A DNA stretch of 25,509 nucleotides, taken from a virus. The position numbers and the translations under genes are program-made. Shown one piece after another: positions 13,650 to 22,903 of the stretch. Within the stretch, counting starts at the first letter, position 1; every line of letters starts with the position of its first letter. The stretch lies in IMG/VR virus record IMGVR_UViG_3300027747_004557, positions 1 to 25,509 of that record; one strand, 5' to 3'. The notes under the pieces are model-generated. The model worked only from the letters and a program-made list of their open reading frames with translations. It did no database searches and was not told the origin of the DNA.

Positions 13650-16600
13650 ATGTCAGCGAAAATACAGTTCAAGAGAGGCACGAGGGCGGACCTTCACGCC
13701 GTGAACCCTGTCCTGCTGAGGGGCGAGGCCGCCGTCGAGATCGACACGGGCAAGGTCAAGTACGGCGACGGCGCCACAGCCTGGCGCGACCTGCCGTACG
13801 GGCGCGTGGAGGTCGTGGACGGCGGAGTTGTTCCCGGGGCTTCATCGGTTACCACAACCATAAAGCTGAGGAGGGGGGCCGCGTCTGGCCTGTACGACGC
13901 GAACCCCGTGCTGGCCGCGGGCGAGCCGGCGCTAGAGACCGACACGAACAAGTTCAAGTACGGCGACGGCGAGACGGCCTGGCGCGACCTGCCCTACGCG
14001 ACCTTCGACGCGATCGACGGCGGCGAGATATCGCCCGTGCCGCCGGGTGGCACCGAGGAGTTCAGCCCGCCCAACCTTCCCGGCCTGGCCCTGTGGCTCG
14101 ACGCGTCCGACGCCAACTACGTGTCGATGGTCAACAACAGGGTGTCGCAGTGGAGCGACAAGTCCGCCAACAGGAGGCACTTCTTCCAGTCACTCAAGGC
14201 GTCCCGGCCCGTCAACTCCAACACGGTCAACTCCCTCGGGGTGGTGACGTTCGACGGCGAAAACGACGCGATGCTCTCGAGCTTCGAGCTCGGTTCGGAG
14301 TTCACGCTGTTCGTCGTGCTCAACGCCAGGGGCAGCAGCACGGACGGCAGGGTGCTCACGGCCCTGAACCACGCGACGGACACCGACCCGGCCGGGTTCA
14401 TACCCTGCATCACCGAGGACGGCAACAACGTCGGGGTGCGTGTCGGTTCTGAATACTTGGGCATGCAGGAGATCACGACCTTCGCCCCGGCGGTCTACGG
14501 CCTTTCGTGCTCCGCGGAGTCGTTCACCACCAGGCTGAACGGCCTGAACCCCCTGGCCGTGGAGAACTCGATTTCGGATTCGTTCACGGACTTCGCCCTC
14601 GGCTCCTCCCGAGCCAGCTACGCGTCGGGGGCCTTCGACGGCGACGTGGCGGAGGTCGTCCTGTACGAGGGCGTCCTGTCCGACGAGGACCGGCAGACGG
14701 TGGAGGCCTACCTCCTTGGCCGCTGGGGAATTACGCAGGTCGTGCACCCGCTTCTCAACGGCATGACGGCGTTCTGGCCGATGAACGAGGAGAACGGCAG
14801 CCGGGAGGACGCCAGCGGCAACAATAAGACATTTGTCGTGGGGACTGGCGCGGCCTCACAGGTGGTCAATTCTAGTTCGGGTGTAATTGGCCGCGCAGCC
14901 ACATTCACCGGCGATAACTATTTGGAAGCTGACATTGTTACGCCGGTCACTTCGTTTTCTTGCTGGTTCAAGATTGATCCGGCCAACGCACAAAAAGCCT
15001 ATCATCAACTTATTGGTCAATGGAAATCCGGCGGTTCGTGGATATTGAATCACACGCCAACCGGCATAAACATGACCATTAATAACGGTGACGCGTCAAT
15101 TTTAGAAAACGGCGTCAATCTCGCTGACGGCCTGTGGCATCACGTCGTCGGCACGTACGACAACGGCACTTATCGCCTGTATGTCGACAACGAAGTCTAC
15201 GGCAGCGTTGCGTCCACAGCCCCTGCCAACTCTTCCGAAACTCGCAAACTCCGTGTCGGCATTTGTGACTACGACGACGGTAACGATTACCGTACGATCG
15301 GTTCTATCGACTCAGTCGGCGTTTGGTCTCGTACGCTTTCGCCGCTTGACGTAGCGATGTTATACAACGCTGGTTTCGGTAAGGAAGAATTCGCTGTCGA
15401 CCTTTACGGCGACAACGTGTCGCTCCTGCTCCACATGAACAGGCTGCCCAATGCGGCCACGGGAGGCGGAGGAACGGATCAGTACTGGGACAACGTGTCG
15501 CTGCTTCTTCATATGGACGAGGACTTCGCCGATTCGTCCGCGAACGACAGGCAGGTGGTCACCTCCGGATCGGTGTCGATAAGTGCCTCGGAGAGCAAGT
15601 TCGGCGGCGGCAGCGGGTCGTTCGACGACATGGCCTCCCATTTAGAGATGGAGACTTCGGTGGGGGACCTCGGGCCGGGTGACTTCACCCTAGAGTGTTG
15701 GATTTACACGAACGTGGAGCTCGGGTACTACAGGACGCTCTGCGGGAATTTCGGGGGGTGGATCGGGCCGAGCCGGGTCTGGCAGCTATTGAACCTCAGC
15801 GGTAGCGGCACTCTGGGTCTGATGTACGTGGACGACTACGGGTCGGGCCACGACGTCACGGGCGTAAACGCGACGATACCCGTCGGTGAGTGGTCGCACT
15901 ACGCGCTAGTACGCAGCGGGGGAACCGTGCAGTCGTTCGTGAACGGCGTGAGCCAAGGTACCGATTCTTTGGGGCAGGACTTCAGTTCGCCCACTCAGGA
16001 CGGAAGCCCGGCCCCGTTCTGGCTGGGTCACACGCCCGAGAACATCTACGGACGCAACTGGTACGGCTACATCGACGACCTCCGCATCACAAAGGGCGTC
16101 GCTCGTTATACGGCTGACTTCACCCCGCCGACGGTCGCGTTCCCCAACGGGCCGGTTACAACTGCTTCAATGCCGGAAGTCTCCACCGCTCTCCTATTGC
16201 ACTTTGACGGGGCCAACGGCAGCACGACGTTTACAGACTCGTCGCCGAATATGCTGACGGTTACGGCGCATGGAAACGCTGTTATTAGTACGGCACAAAG
16301 TAAATTTGGCGGAGCAAGCGTGTATTTTGATGGATATGGCGATTTATCTTTTACTCCAACAGATGCTACTAAATTTGGAACTGGTGATTTCACTGTTGAG
16401 TTTTGGTTGCACGCTACCGATGCTCCACAAGATAACCAAGTAATTGTATCTCTTTGTGTTTGGCCAAATAGCACAGGATTTGTCATAAATTACGGAAATT
16501 CAGTAATTACAATTCTGGATGGAAATTTTAATAATTATCGATGTGTTGAAGTAGGTTCATTTAATCAGTGGCACCACTACGCATTTGTGCGTCAATCGGG

Positions 16601-19600
16601 CGAGGTAAATGTATATGTTGACGGAATGTCCGCTGCGTTTACTGCGCAACAGGGCAATCTAGATGGAGACTTCACAGATGGACTTCAATATATTGGACGC
16701 CCAACGGACGTTGACTACTATAAATTGTTTGGCTATCTAGACGAACTCCGCATCGTGAAGGGTCAGGCGCTTTACGCGGCGGACTTCACCCCGCCGACAA
16801 TTCCGTTCGCCAGCGCCCCAGCGCCATCGCCCGTCCCTTCGCTGCTCCTGCACTTCGACGGAGCAGACGGCGGCACGACATTCACGGACAATGGCGCGAA
16901 GCAGTTGACGGTGACGGCCAACGGAAATGCACAGATCAGTACTATCACTAAGAAGTTTGGAAGTGGAAGTTTCAAAGCATCCATTAACCCGGAGAGCGAT
17001 CTTACAATTCCCAATAACCCAGCCATCTCTCTTGGCGGTAGCGATTGGACGATTGAGGGATGGGTGTATTTGAACTCTTTGCGAAACTACAACGGACTCG
17101 TGGGCAAGCGGGTAATGGATGGGACCGAAAACGGGCTGGGCGGAATTTTGATTTTAGATGATGGCTCGCTGCACGTTACAGCCAACACCGAAGGGATTTC
17201 CGGGTGGCCCGTCAACAACGACGTTGCGAACGGTTTCGTGACTAATCAATGGCAGCATTTCGCAGTCGTTCGTAGCGGAGACACGATCTACGGCTATCGC
17301 GATGGAGTGCAGGGTACTCCATGCCCCATCAGTGGAGCCATCACAGACTCAACGCAAGACATGACGGTGGGGAGTGCCGCAGCTACCGGCCAATTCTTGG
17401 ACGGCTACATCGACGAATTCCGCATCGTGAAGGGTCAGGCACTGTATACTGAAAATTTCAATCCCCCCGCGGCGCCGTTCCTCGACCCTATCTTCACGAC
17501 GACGGGCGGCGGCTCCGACCCCACGCCCGACGCCTTGGCGTTCTGGCACCTAGAGAACGCGGACGGGCTGTCGAGCATCCCGGCTGATGTCGGCAGTTAC
17601 ACGATGAACGTTGCCGGCTACAGCAGTACGACGGGCCACACGGGCAACGGGTTTAGTTTCTCTGATTCTTCCCAAGGGCTGTGGACCAACGAGCAGATTC
17701 TCAATGCCAAAACAAACCCGACGAGTTTTAGTTGTGCGTTCTGGTACAAGCAGCCGGACGGTACGACATACGTGGACGTGTGTGGAAACTATTTTGGAAG
17801 TCTCGGTTTTGGTTTCTTTACCAACACCACTTTTTACGGACCGAAACAAAACGGTATGGCCTTCCTCATCGGAAAAGGTGTGAACTACGCCGGCAATTCG
17901 TATACGGTTTTAGAGTCAAATCTACCGATTGAAAATGATGTCTGGTTCCATGTAGTCGGCACCTACGACCGGCCCACACAGACCGCAAAACTTTACATAA
18001 ACGGTGTGGAAGTTGCCTCACAGAACAATGTCCCTTGCACCGGCGGCGAACACCCCTACTGGCACGGATTCGCGCTTAACGGCAGTGCCAGATACTCGGA
18101 CAAGGAGGGCGGACAAACCTGCAGTTTCGACGAGGTCGGCATCTGGGACAGGGTTCTGACGCCGGCTGAAATATCTTTCCTCAGCGGATCTTCGGCTGGT
18201 GCGCCCAGCACCTACTTCTACGACAATTCCAAGCACCACCACGAGGTCACGGCCAGCGGTGCCGCGCAGATCAGCACGACCGAATTCAAGTACGGCAACG
18301 CGAGCGGGAAGTTTGACGGTATGGTTGGCACCAAAGTGACCGTGTTAGACAGCAACCCGGCCATTTTTGAATTTGACGGTGATTTTACGGTTGAGGCTTG
18401 GGTGTATCCGACAAGCGTCAGCGGTAACAAGGAGATCGTCTCGCGTTACACTGGCTCAAACAACGCATGGGTTTTCCGTTTGCAGGATGGCCAGTTGGCG
18501 TGGTACGCGGGAGCAGACACCGGGGATTACTATCAATACGGAACTGTAGTCACCGGGCAGTGGCAGCACGTCTCCATTAGTCGCAGCGGAACCAGCGTGA
18601 AAATGTTTGTCGACGGTGTGCAGGTCGGCAGCACCCAAACAAACAGCGGCACGATGACAGCCGGTACAGCCGGGTGCACGATTGGGGCATCAGACGAGAG
18701 TAGTTTTGAGTTCCCGTTTGACGGCTACATCGACGACCTCCGCATCACAAAGGGCGTCGCGCGTTATACGGCGGACTTCACTCCGCCGACACGCGAATTT
18801 GCGGATCCGCTCGATACAGCGCCCCCTGTTGGCGACCCATACGCGGAAGACGTTGTCCTGCTTCTGCACATGGACGGCGCGGATGGCAGTACTGTATTTA
18901 CAGATAATTCGTATCTGCAGAATACGGTGACGGCCAGCGGCAGCGCGGCTGTTAGTATAGCGCAGAGCAAATGGGGCGGCGCTAGTTTAGACGTTACAGC
19001 CGCCGGTAAAAAACTCGTTGTAGACGCCGGGGACGCTTCAGCGCTCGGTTCCGGCGATTTTACACTTGAGTGCTGGCTATATTGGACTGGTCAAATCAGT
19101 GGTTTTTATTCGTGGGGCGCCATTGCGGCAACCGCCACTGCGCCAAATCCGGGCGGGTGGTACTTTTTAATTGACACCAATACAAACAACGGCGTCGCAA
19201 ACGCCTTGATGTGGATCGACGCGGAATCTGGTTTTCTGTCCGGCACCGCGTCTGTGCCCGTAAACCAATGGTGCCACGTCGCTGTTGTGCGAACGGCGAG
19301 TGTTATCAAAATGTACCTCAACGGCGTTTACTGCGGCGGCGGAAACTCGCCGACCAACATAAACGATAATTTGCCGCTAGCCATCGGTGCGGACAACGGC
19401 GAGGCTGGTTATGTACTTGCCTATATCGACGACCTTCGCATCACAAAGGGCGTCGCGCGCTATACCGCGGACTTCACGCCGCCGACTGCCACGTTTCCAA
19501 ATCCGTTTGTGCCTGAAAATACGGCTGACCTATTGCTCCATTTCGATGGCGCGAATGGCAGCACAACGTTTACGGACAGCAGTGCGAACGCGCTGACGAC

Positions 19601-22600
19601 GACGGCGACGGGAGGCATCCAACTTTCCAACACCCAAAGCAAATTTGGCGCAACGAGCGCGCATTTTCCGGCGGATTACGGGTTTAGTGCGAGCGGCTAT
19701 TTAACAACAACAAATGCGTCCGGTGCTTTGGATTTACAGGCTGATTTTACGATAGAGTGTTTCTTCTACCCGACAACATACGACAACGGCGGCGCGAATG
19801 GCGGTTGCCAGTGTTTGTTCGCCGGGGCCAACGATTTTACATATGGCGTGATGATGTACTTGGACGGCACAATCGGCATGTGGGCGAGCAGTGGCAGCGG
19901 CTGGAATCTTGCAAACGGTGTTTTCGGTAGTAATTATGTGACATTGAATGCTTGGAATCATATCGCTTTCGTGCGTCAGGGCTCTGTCTTCACTCTGTTT
20001 TTAAACGGGCAAGTGGAGGCGCAAACTGACTCTGGAGTTTCTGACCCCGTGGCGGCGGCTGATTTGAGAATTGGCGTTTGGGGCAACGGACAAAGCCCGA
20101 TAAATGACGGCTACTTTGACGAGTTTAGAATTACAAACGGCACTGCCGTCTACACCGCGGACTTCACACCACCGACCGCACCGTTCACGGGCGGATTCAC
20201 GCCCAACCTTGTCACGGGCAACGACCTGTGGCTGGACGCGGCTGATTCTGATTTCACGACCTACAACGATACGGTTCTCGGCTGGAGCGACTTAAGCGGC
20301 AGCAACAACAATGCGTCCAACGCTGACTACGCACCTGTCCCGACACTGGCAACGGGCGCGACACCAACGGGCAAGGACGCCGTGCACTTCAACGGCGACC
20401 CGAATGTGTTAAAGGTCAATCACCAGTTCGCCCTCAAGGACTCCAGCGGTTTTGTGGTGGTGCGGCAAACGTCGCAATCGAACGGCTCGGGCTACCCCAG
20501 GATACTCGGATTCCAGCCTCTGACCGGACAGGACGACTTCCAGAACGACGGTCTCTGCCTTGTGATCAACCAGGACGGCGGCGATGCAATTGAGGTATTC
20601 TCCGGCAATCAGAATTGCAGTGCGAATGTGACACTCCCGCTCGGTTGGAGCGTCATCGGACACACGATTGATTCTGAAGGAACCGTACGCCTCCGAAAGG
20701 ACGGAGTGGAGGTGGCCTCGTTCTTGAATTCATCTATGGCCTCCATGGCTGGCGCCGAACTCCTTCTGGGCTTCGGAGGGGGATTTCAGTCGTACGAATC
20801 CCTGCAGGGTGACATCGCCGCCGTGGTGCATTACGACCACAAACTGGGCATTGGAGCACTCGCAGCCGTCGAGAAGTATTTGACAGACAAATTCTTGTCC
20901 GTCGCCGGCGGTCTCACAGAAGGGCTGCTTGCGTTTTATAGGCTTGACGACGCGGCCGATTCCAGCGGCAACGGCAACACCATGACCATAAACTCTCCGA
21001 GTTTCACACCCGGGCTGATCGGCAACTGCCTTTCAATTCAAGGCGGAACATACGGACACGTTCAGTTCCCCAGCACCAACAGCGATCAAATTCTGGCAAA
21101 CGGCGTTTCCGTAATCTGCTGGTTCAACTGGAGTGGCGACAACTCCACATATCACAGGATATTTTCAAACTCCTTGTTCAACGCCCAGATTTACCCCGGA
21201 GGCAATTTCGCAGTCGAAGGACCCTACAACCATGATTTCGGATACTCTCCGACCGCAAACAATTGGCACCATGTTGTTGTGATGCTGAAATCGGCGGGTT
21301 CAAATGTAAATCGAATAGTTTACTACGATGGCGGTAAAATACTCGACGAAACATTTTCGGGGTGGAGCAGCACAAATTCGCAGCCTTTTGATTTTTATTT
21401 GGGCGATCCATCATTTAATTTTTCAGGCCAGGTGGATGCGGCGGGCGTATGGACTCGACTGCTTACGGACTCAGAAGTTGCACAGCTCTACAACAATGGT
21501 AACGGCACGGAAACATTGACTGGTGGCGGAGGAAACTCGGGAGGCCAGACGGCACTGCTCCTGCACTTCGACGGCGGTGAGGGCGACAACCAGTTCATTG
21601 ATTCGTCGCCAAATATGCTAACTGTAACCGCCGGCGGAAATGCTCAAACCAGCACAAACGAGATTAAATTTGGTCCGACAGTTGCGTATTTTGATTTTGT
21701 TAACAACAGTTATTTACAAATTGCATCAAACGACGCATTTAATTTGACTGGCGACGAGCCGTTTACGGTTGAATTCTGGATGAATATGATTTTGTATTCA
21801 GATAGTTACACAACGGTTATCACTCGCCGAACCGGGGTCAACTGGCAGTGGTTGTGTGGTTTTAGTAATCCGGCGACAAGGAATTTATATCTTAGCGCTA
21901 ATAGCAGCGGACCCGTTTCTGAATTGATGACGCCGTTTGAGTTGAATTTGAATCAGTGGTACCACGTTGCGGCGTGCTACCAGAACGGAACTATGTCGCT
22001 GTACGTCGACGGCGTTTTGGCGGATTCTGGGCCGTGGGCCGTTCAACCTGATAATGGCGCCGATCTTTGGATCGCACAGCAGGGCAGCGGCGGCGAGTTC
22101 TTCCATGGCTTCATCGACGAACTCCGCATCGTGAAAGGCGAGGCTGTTTACACCGCCAATTTCACGCCGCCCACTCAAGCATTCGGCGGACCGAGTTTTG
22201 AACCAGCCAGTGACCCGTATTACGCCGACGTGAAATACTTGAATCGCTTCACGAGCGCATCAACGTTAGAACCAGAATGGCGCGGATCAAAGTATGGCGG
22301 CGGAACAACGCTTCCGTCGTTTGATACAGCGCCAAGCGGCTGTCCAAACTCTACGGCGCTGTTTGGTACGCAGGGCGTCGGCATGTATTCAAATGCCCCG
22401 CTGGACGGTTCTGGGTTTTTGCCGAATATCGTACAAGACTTCACGTATGAATTCTGGATGTACACCGAATCTGTGGACCCGTCTCGCGGGGCAAATGATT
22501 ATGCGTTCCCTGTGCTGCGCAGTGACGGGGGAGATCCGTTTTCTGTTACAATGTCGGGCGACAAAAGTTTAAGCATCTCAAGCTACGACGGCTGCTTGCC

Positions 22601-22901
22601 CGCCGATTCCTACAGTGTTGTTGCACGCACAGCAGCAAATATTGTCAAACTTGGGCGTTGGCAACATATTGCCTTGGTCGGAAAAGCCGGGCAATTTACA
22701 GCGTTATTTGTGGACGGCGTTAACGCTTGTTCCGTGAATCAGTCGCCGAGTTGTAGCGGAAACCCCGCGTACTGGGAAGCAATCGACGGGCACGACTTTG
22801 ATATGTATGCCAACGTGTATATGTCAAACATGCGCCTGACGCAGGCCGCGCGGTACGAAAGTAATTTCTACCCCGTGTTTGTGAATTTTTATGAGCAATA
22901 A
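13650..22901 (+). CDS. Giant 13-module LamG tail fibre/adhesin
   Basis: This 3083-residue protein starts after CAGGAG with two tandem Mtd-like N-terminal domains (residues 1-57 and 70-120, each with KYGDG..AWRDLPY). Thirteen LamG/concanavalin-like modules follow, starting near residues 142, 368, 613, 844, 1064, 1295, 1521, 1735, 1959, 2191, 2422, 2633 and 2863. Three subtypes are visible: LWLDA.D (142, 2191); AFW.(M/L)...GVW.R.L (368, 1295, 2422); and LLLH(F/M)DG...DDLRITKG.A.YTADFTPPT (the rest). Module 1521 lacks its first strand and the last is divergent. LamG folds bind glycans or proteins, so a host-surface binding role is inferred. AT-rich and GC-rich modules alternate, which suggests mosaic origin. 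The stop is two bases before the next ATG. Confidence 0.88.
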   Translation: MSAKIQFKRGTRADLHAVNPVLLRGEAAVEIDTGKVKYGDGATAWRDLPYGRVEVVDGGVVPGASSVTTTIKLRRGAASGLYDANPVLAAGEPALETDTNKFKYGDGETAWRDLPYATFDAIDGGEISPVPPGGTEEFSPPNLPGLALWLDASDANYVSMVNNRVSQWSDKSANRRHFFQSLKASRPVNSNTVNSLGVVTFDGENDAMLSSFELGSEFTLFVVLNARGSSTDGRVLTALNHATDTDPAGFIPCITEDGNNVGVRVGSEYLGMQEITTFAPAVYGLSCSAESFTTRLNGLNPLAVENSISDSFTDFALGSSRASYASGAFDGDVAEVVLYEGVLSDEDRQTVEAYLLGRWGITQVVHPLLNGMTAFWPMNEENGSREDASGNNKTFVVGTGAASQVVNSSSGVIGRAATFTGDNYLEADIVTPVTSFSCWFKIDPANAQKAYHQLIGQWKSGGSWILNHTPTGINMTINNGDASILENGVNLADGLWHHVVGTYDNGTYRLYVDNEVYGSVASTAPANSSETRKLRVGICDYDDGNDYRTIGSIDSVGVWSRTLSPLDVAMLYNAGFGKEEFAVDLYGDNVSLLLHMNRLPNAATGGGGTDQYWDNVSLLLHMDEDFADSSANDRQVVTSGSVSISASESKFGGGSGSFDDMASHLEMETSVGDLGPGDFTLECWIYTNVELGYYRTLCGNFGGWIGPSRVWQLLNLSGSGTLGLMYVDDYGSGHDVTGVNATIPVGEWSHYALVRSGGTVQSFVNGVSQGTDSLGQDFSSPTQDGSPAPFWLGHTPENIYGRNWYGYIDDLRITKGVARYTADFTPPTVAFPNGPVTTASMPEVSTALLLHFDGANGSTTFTDSSPNMLTVTAHGNAVISTAQSKFGGASVYFDGYGDLSFTPTDATKFGTGDFTVEFWLHATDAPQDNQVIVSLCVWPNSTGFVINYGNSVITILDGNFNNYRCVEVGSFNQWHHYAFVRQSGEVNVYVDGMSAAFTAQQGNLDGDFTDGLQYIGRPTDVDYYKLFGYLDELRIVKGQALYAADFTPPTIPFASAPAPSPVPSLLLHFDGADGGTTFTDNGAKQLTVTANGNAQISTITKKFGSGSFKASINPESDLTIPNNPAISLGGSDWTIEGWVYLNSLRNYNGLVGKRVMDGTENGLGGILILDDGSLHVTANTEGISGWPVNNDVANGFVTNQWQHFAVVRSGDTIYGYRDGVQGTPCPISGAITDSTQDMTVGSAAATGQFLDGYIDEFRIVKGQALYTENFNPPAAPFLDPIFTTTGGGSDPTPDALAFWHLENADGLSSIPADVGSYTMNVAGYSSTTGHTGNGFSFSDSSQGLWTNEQILNAKTNPTSFSCAFWYKQPDGTTYVDVCGNYFGSLGFGFFTNTTFYGPKQNGMAFLIGKGVNYAGNSYTVLESNLPIENDVWFHVVGTYDRPTQTAKLYINGVEVASQNNVPCTGGEHPYWHGFALNGSARYSDKEGGQTCSFDEVGIWDRVLTPAEISFLSGSSAGAPSTYFYDNSKHHHEVTASGAAQISTTEFKYGNASGKFDGMVGTKVTVLDSNPAIFEFDGDFTVEAWVYPTSVSGNKEIVSRYTGSNNAWVFRLQDGQLAWYAGADTGDYYQYGTVVTGQWQHVSISRSGTSVKMFVDGVQVGSTQTNSGTMTAGTAGCTIGASDESSFEFPFDGYIDDLRITKGVARYTADFTPPTREFADPLDTAPPVGDPYAEDVVLLLHMDGADGSTVFTDNSYLQNTVTASGSAAVSIAQSKWGGASLDVTAAGKKLVVDAGDASALGSGDFTLECWLYWTGQISGFYSWGAIAATATAPNPGGWYFLIDTNTNNGVANALMWIDAESGFLSGTASVPVNQWCHVAVVRTASVIKMYLNGVYCGGGNSPTNINDNLPLAIGADNGEAGYVLAYIDDLRITKGVARYTADFTPPTATFPNPFVPENTADLLLHFDGANGSTTFTDSSANALTTTATGGIQLSNTQSKFGATSAHFPADYGFSASGYLTTTNASGALDLQADFTIECFFYPTTYDNGGANGGCQCLFAGANDFTYGVMMYLDGTIGMWASSGSGWNLANGVFGSNYVTLNAWNHIAFVRQGSVFTLFLNGQVEAQTDSGVSDPVAAADLRIGVWGNGQSPINDGYFDEFRITNGTAVYTADFTPPTAPFTGGFTPNLVTGNDLWLDAADSDFTTYNDTVLGWSDLSGSNNNASNADYAPVPTLATGATPTGKDAVHFNGDPNVLKVNHQFALKDSSGFVVVRQTSQSNGSGYPRILGFQPLTGQDDFQNDGLCLVINQDGGDAIEVFSGNQNCSANVTLPLGWSVIGHTIDSEGTVRLRKDGVEVASFLNSSMASMAGAELLLGFGGGFQSYESLQGDIAAVVHYDHKLGIGALAAVEKYLTDKFLSVAGGLTEGLLAFYRLDDAADSSGNGNTMTINSPSFTPGLIGNCLSIQGGTYGHVQFPSTNSDQILANGVSVICWFNWSGDNSTYHRIFSNSLFNAQIYPGGNFAVEGPYNHDFGYSPTANNWHHVVVMLKSAGSNVNRIVYYDGGKILDETFSGWSSTNSQPFDFYLGDPSFNFSGQVDAAGVWTRLLTDSEVAQLYNNGNGTETLTGGGGNSGGQTALLLHFDGGEGDNQFIDSSPNMLTVTAGGNAQTSTNEIKFGPTVAYFDFVNNSYLQIASNDAFNLTGDEPFTVEFWMNMILYSDSYTTVITRRTGVNWQWLCGFSNPATRNLYLSANSSGPVSELMTPFELNLNQWYHVAACYQNGTMSLYVDGVLADSGPWAVQPDNGADLWIAQQGSGGEFFHGFIDELRIVKGEAVYTANFTPPTQAFGGPSFEPASDPYYADVKYLNRFTSASTLEPEWRGSKYGGGTTLPSFDTAPSGCPNSTALFGTQGVGMYSNAPLDGSGFLPNIVQDFTYEFWMYTESVDPSRGANDYAFPVLRSDGGDPFSVTMSGDKSLSISSYDGCLPADSYSVVARTAANIVKLGRWQHIALVGKAGQFTALFVDGVNACSVNQSPSCSGNPAYWEAIDGHDFDMYANVYMSNMRLTQAARYESNFYPVFVNFYEQ
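16065..16132 (+). repeat. LamG module-end repeat, copy 1 (68 bp)
   Basis: The bases encoding GYIDDLRITKG.ARYTADFTPP differ from the copy at 18723-18790 at three of 68 positions. Such conservation at the end of otherwise diverged modules offers homology for recombination within the gene. Confidence 0.8.
18723..18790 (+). repeat. LamG module-end repeat, copy 2 (68 bp)
   Basis: Nearly identical to 16065-16132 (three mismatches by eye) and similar to 19419-19486. It closes the seventh module of the giant protein. Confidence 0.8.
19419..19486 (+). repeat. LamG module-end repeat, copy 3 (68 bp)
   Basis: Same encoded motif as the copies at 16065 and 18723 with a few more silent differences. It closes the eighth module. 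More distant versions end the modules near 16795, 17455, 20170 and 22170. Confidence 0.75.
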
Positions 22902-22903
22902 CC

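Noticed and set aside
13355-14452. 365-codon plus-strand open frame overlapping two fibre genes
   Set aside because: It spans the stop and start of two well-supported genes in another frame and has arginine-rich, low-information composition typical of a GC-rich shadow frame.
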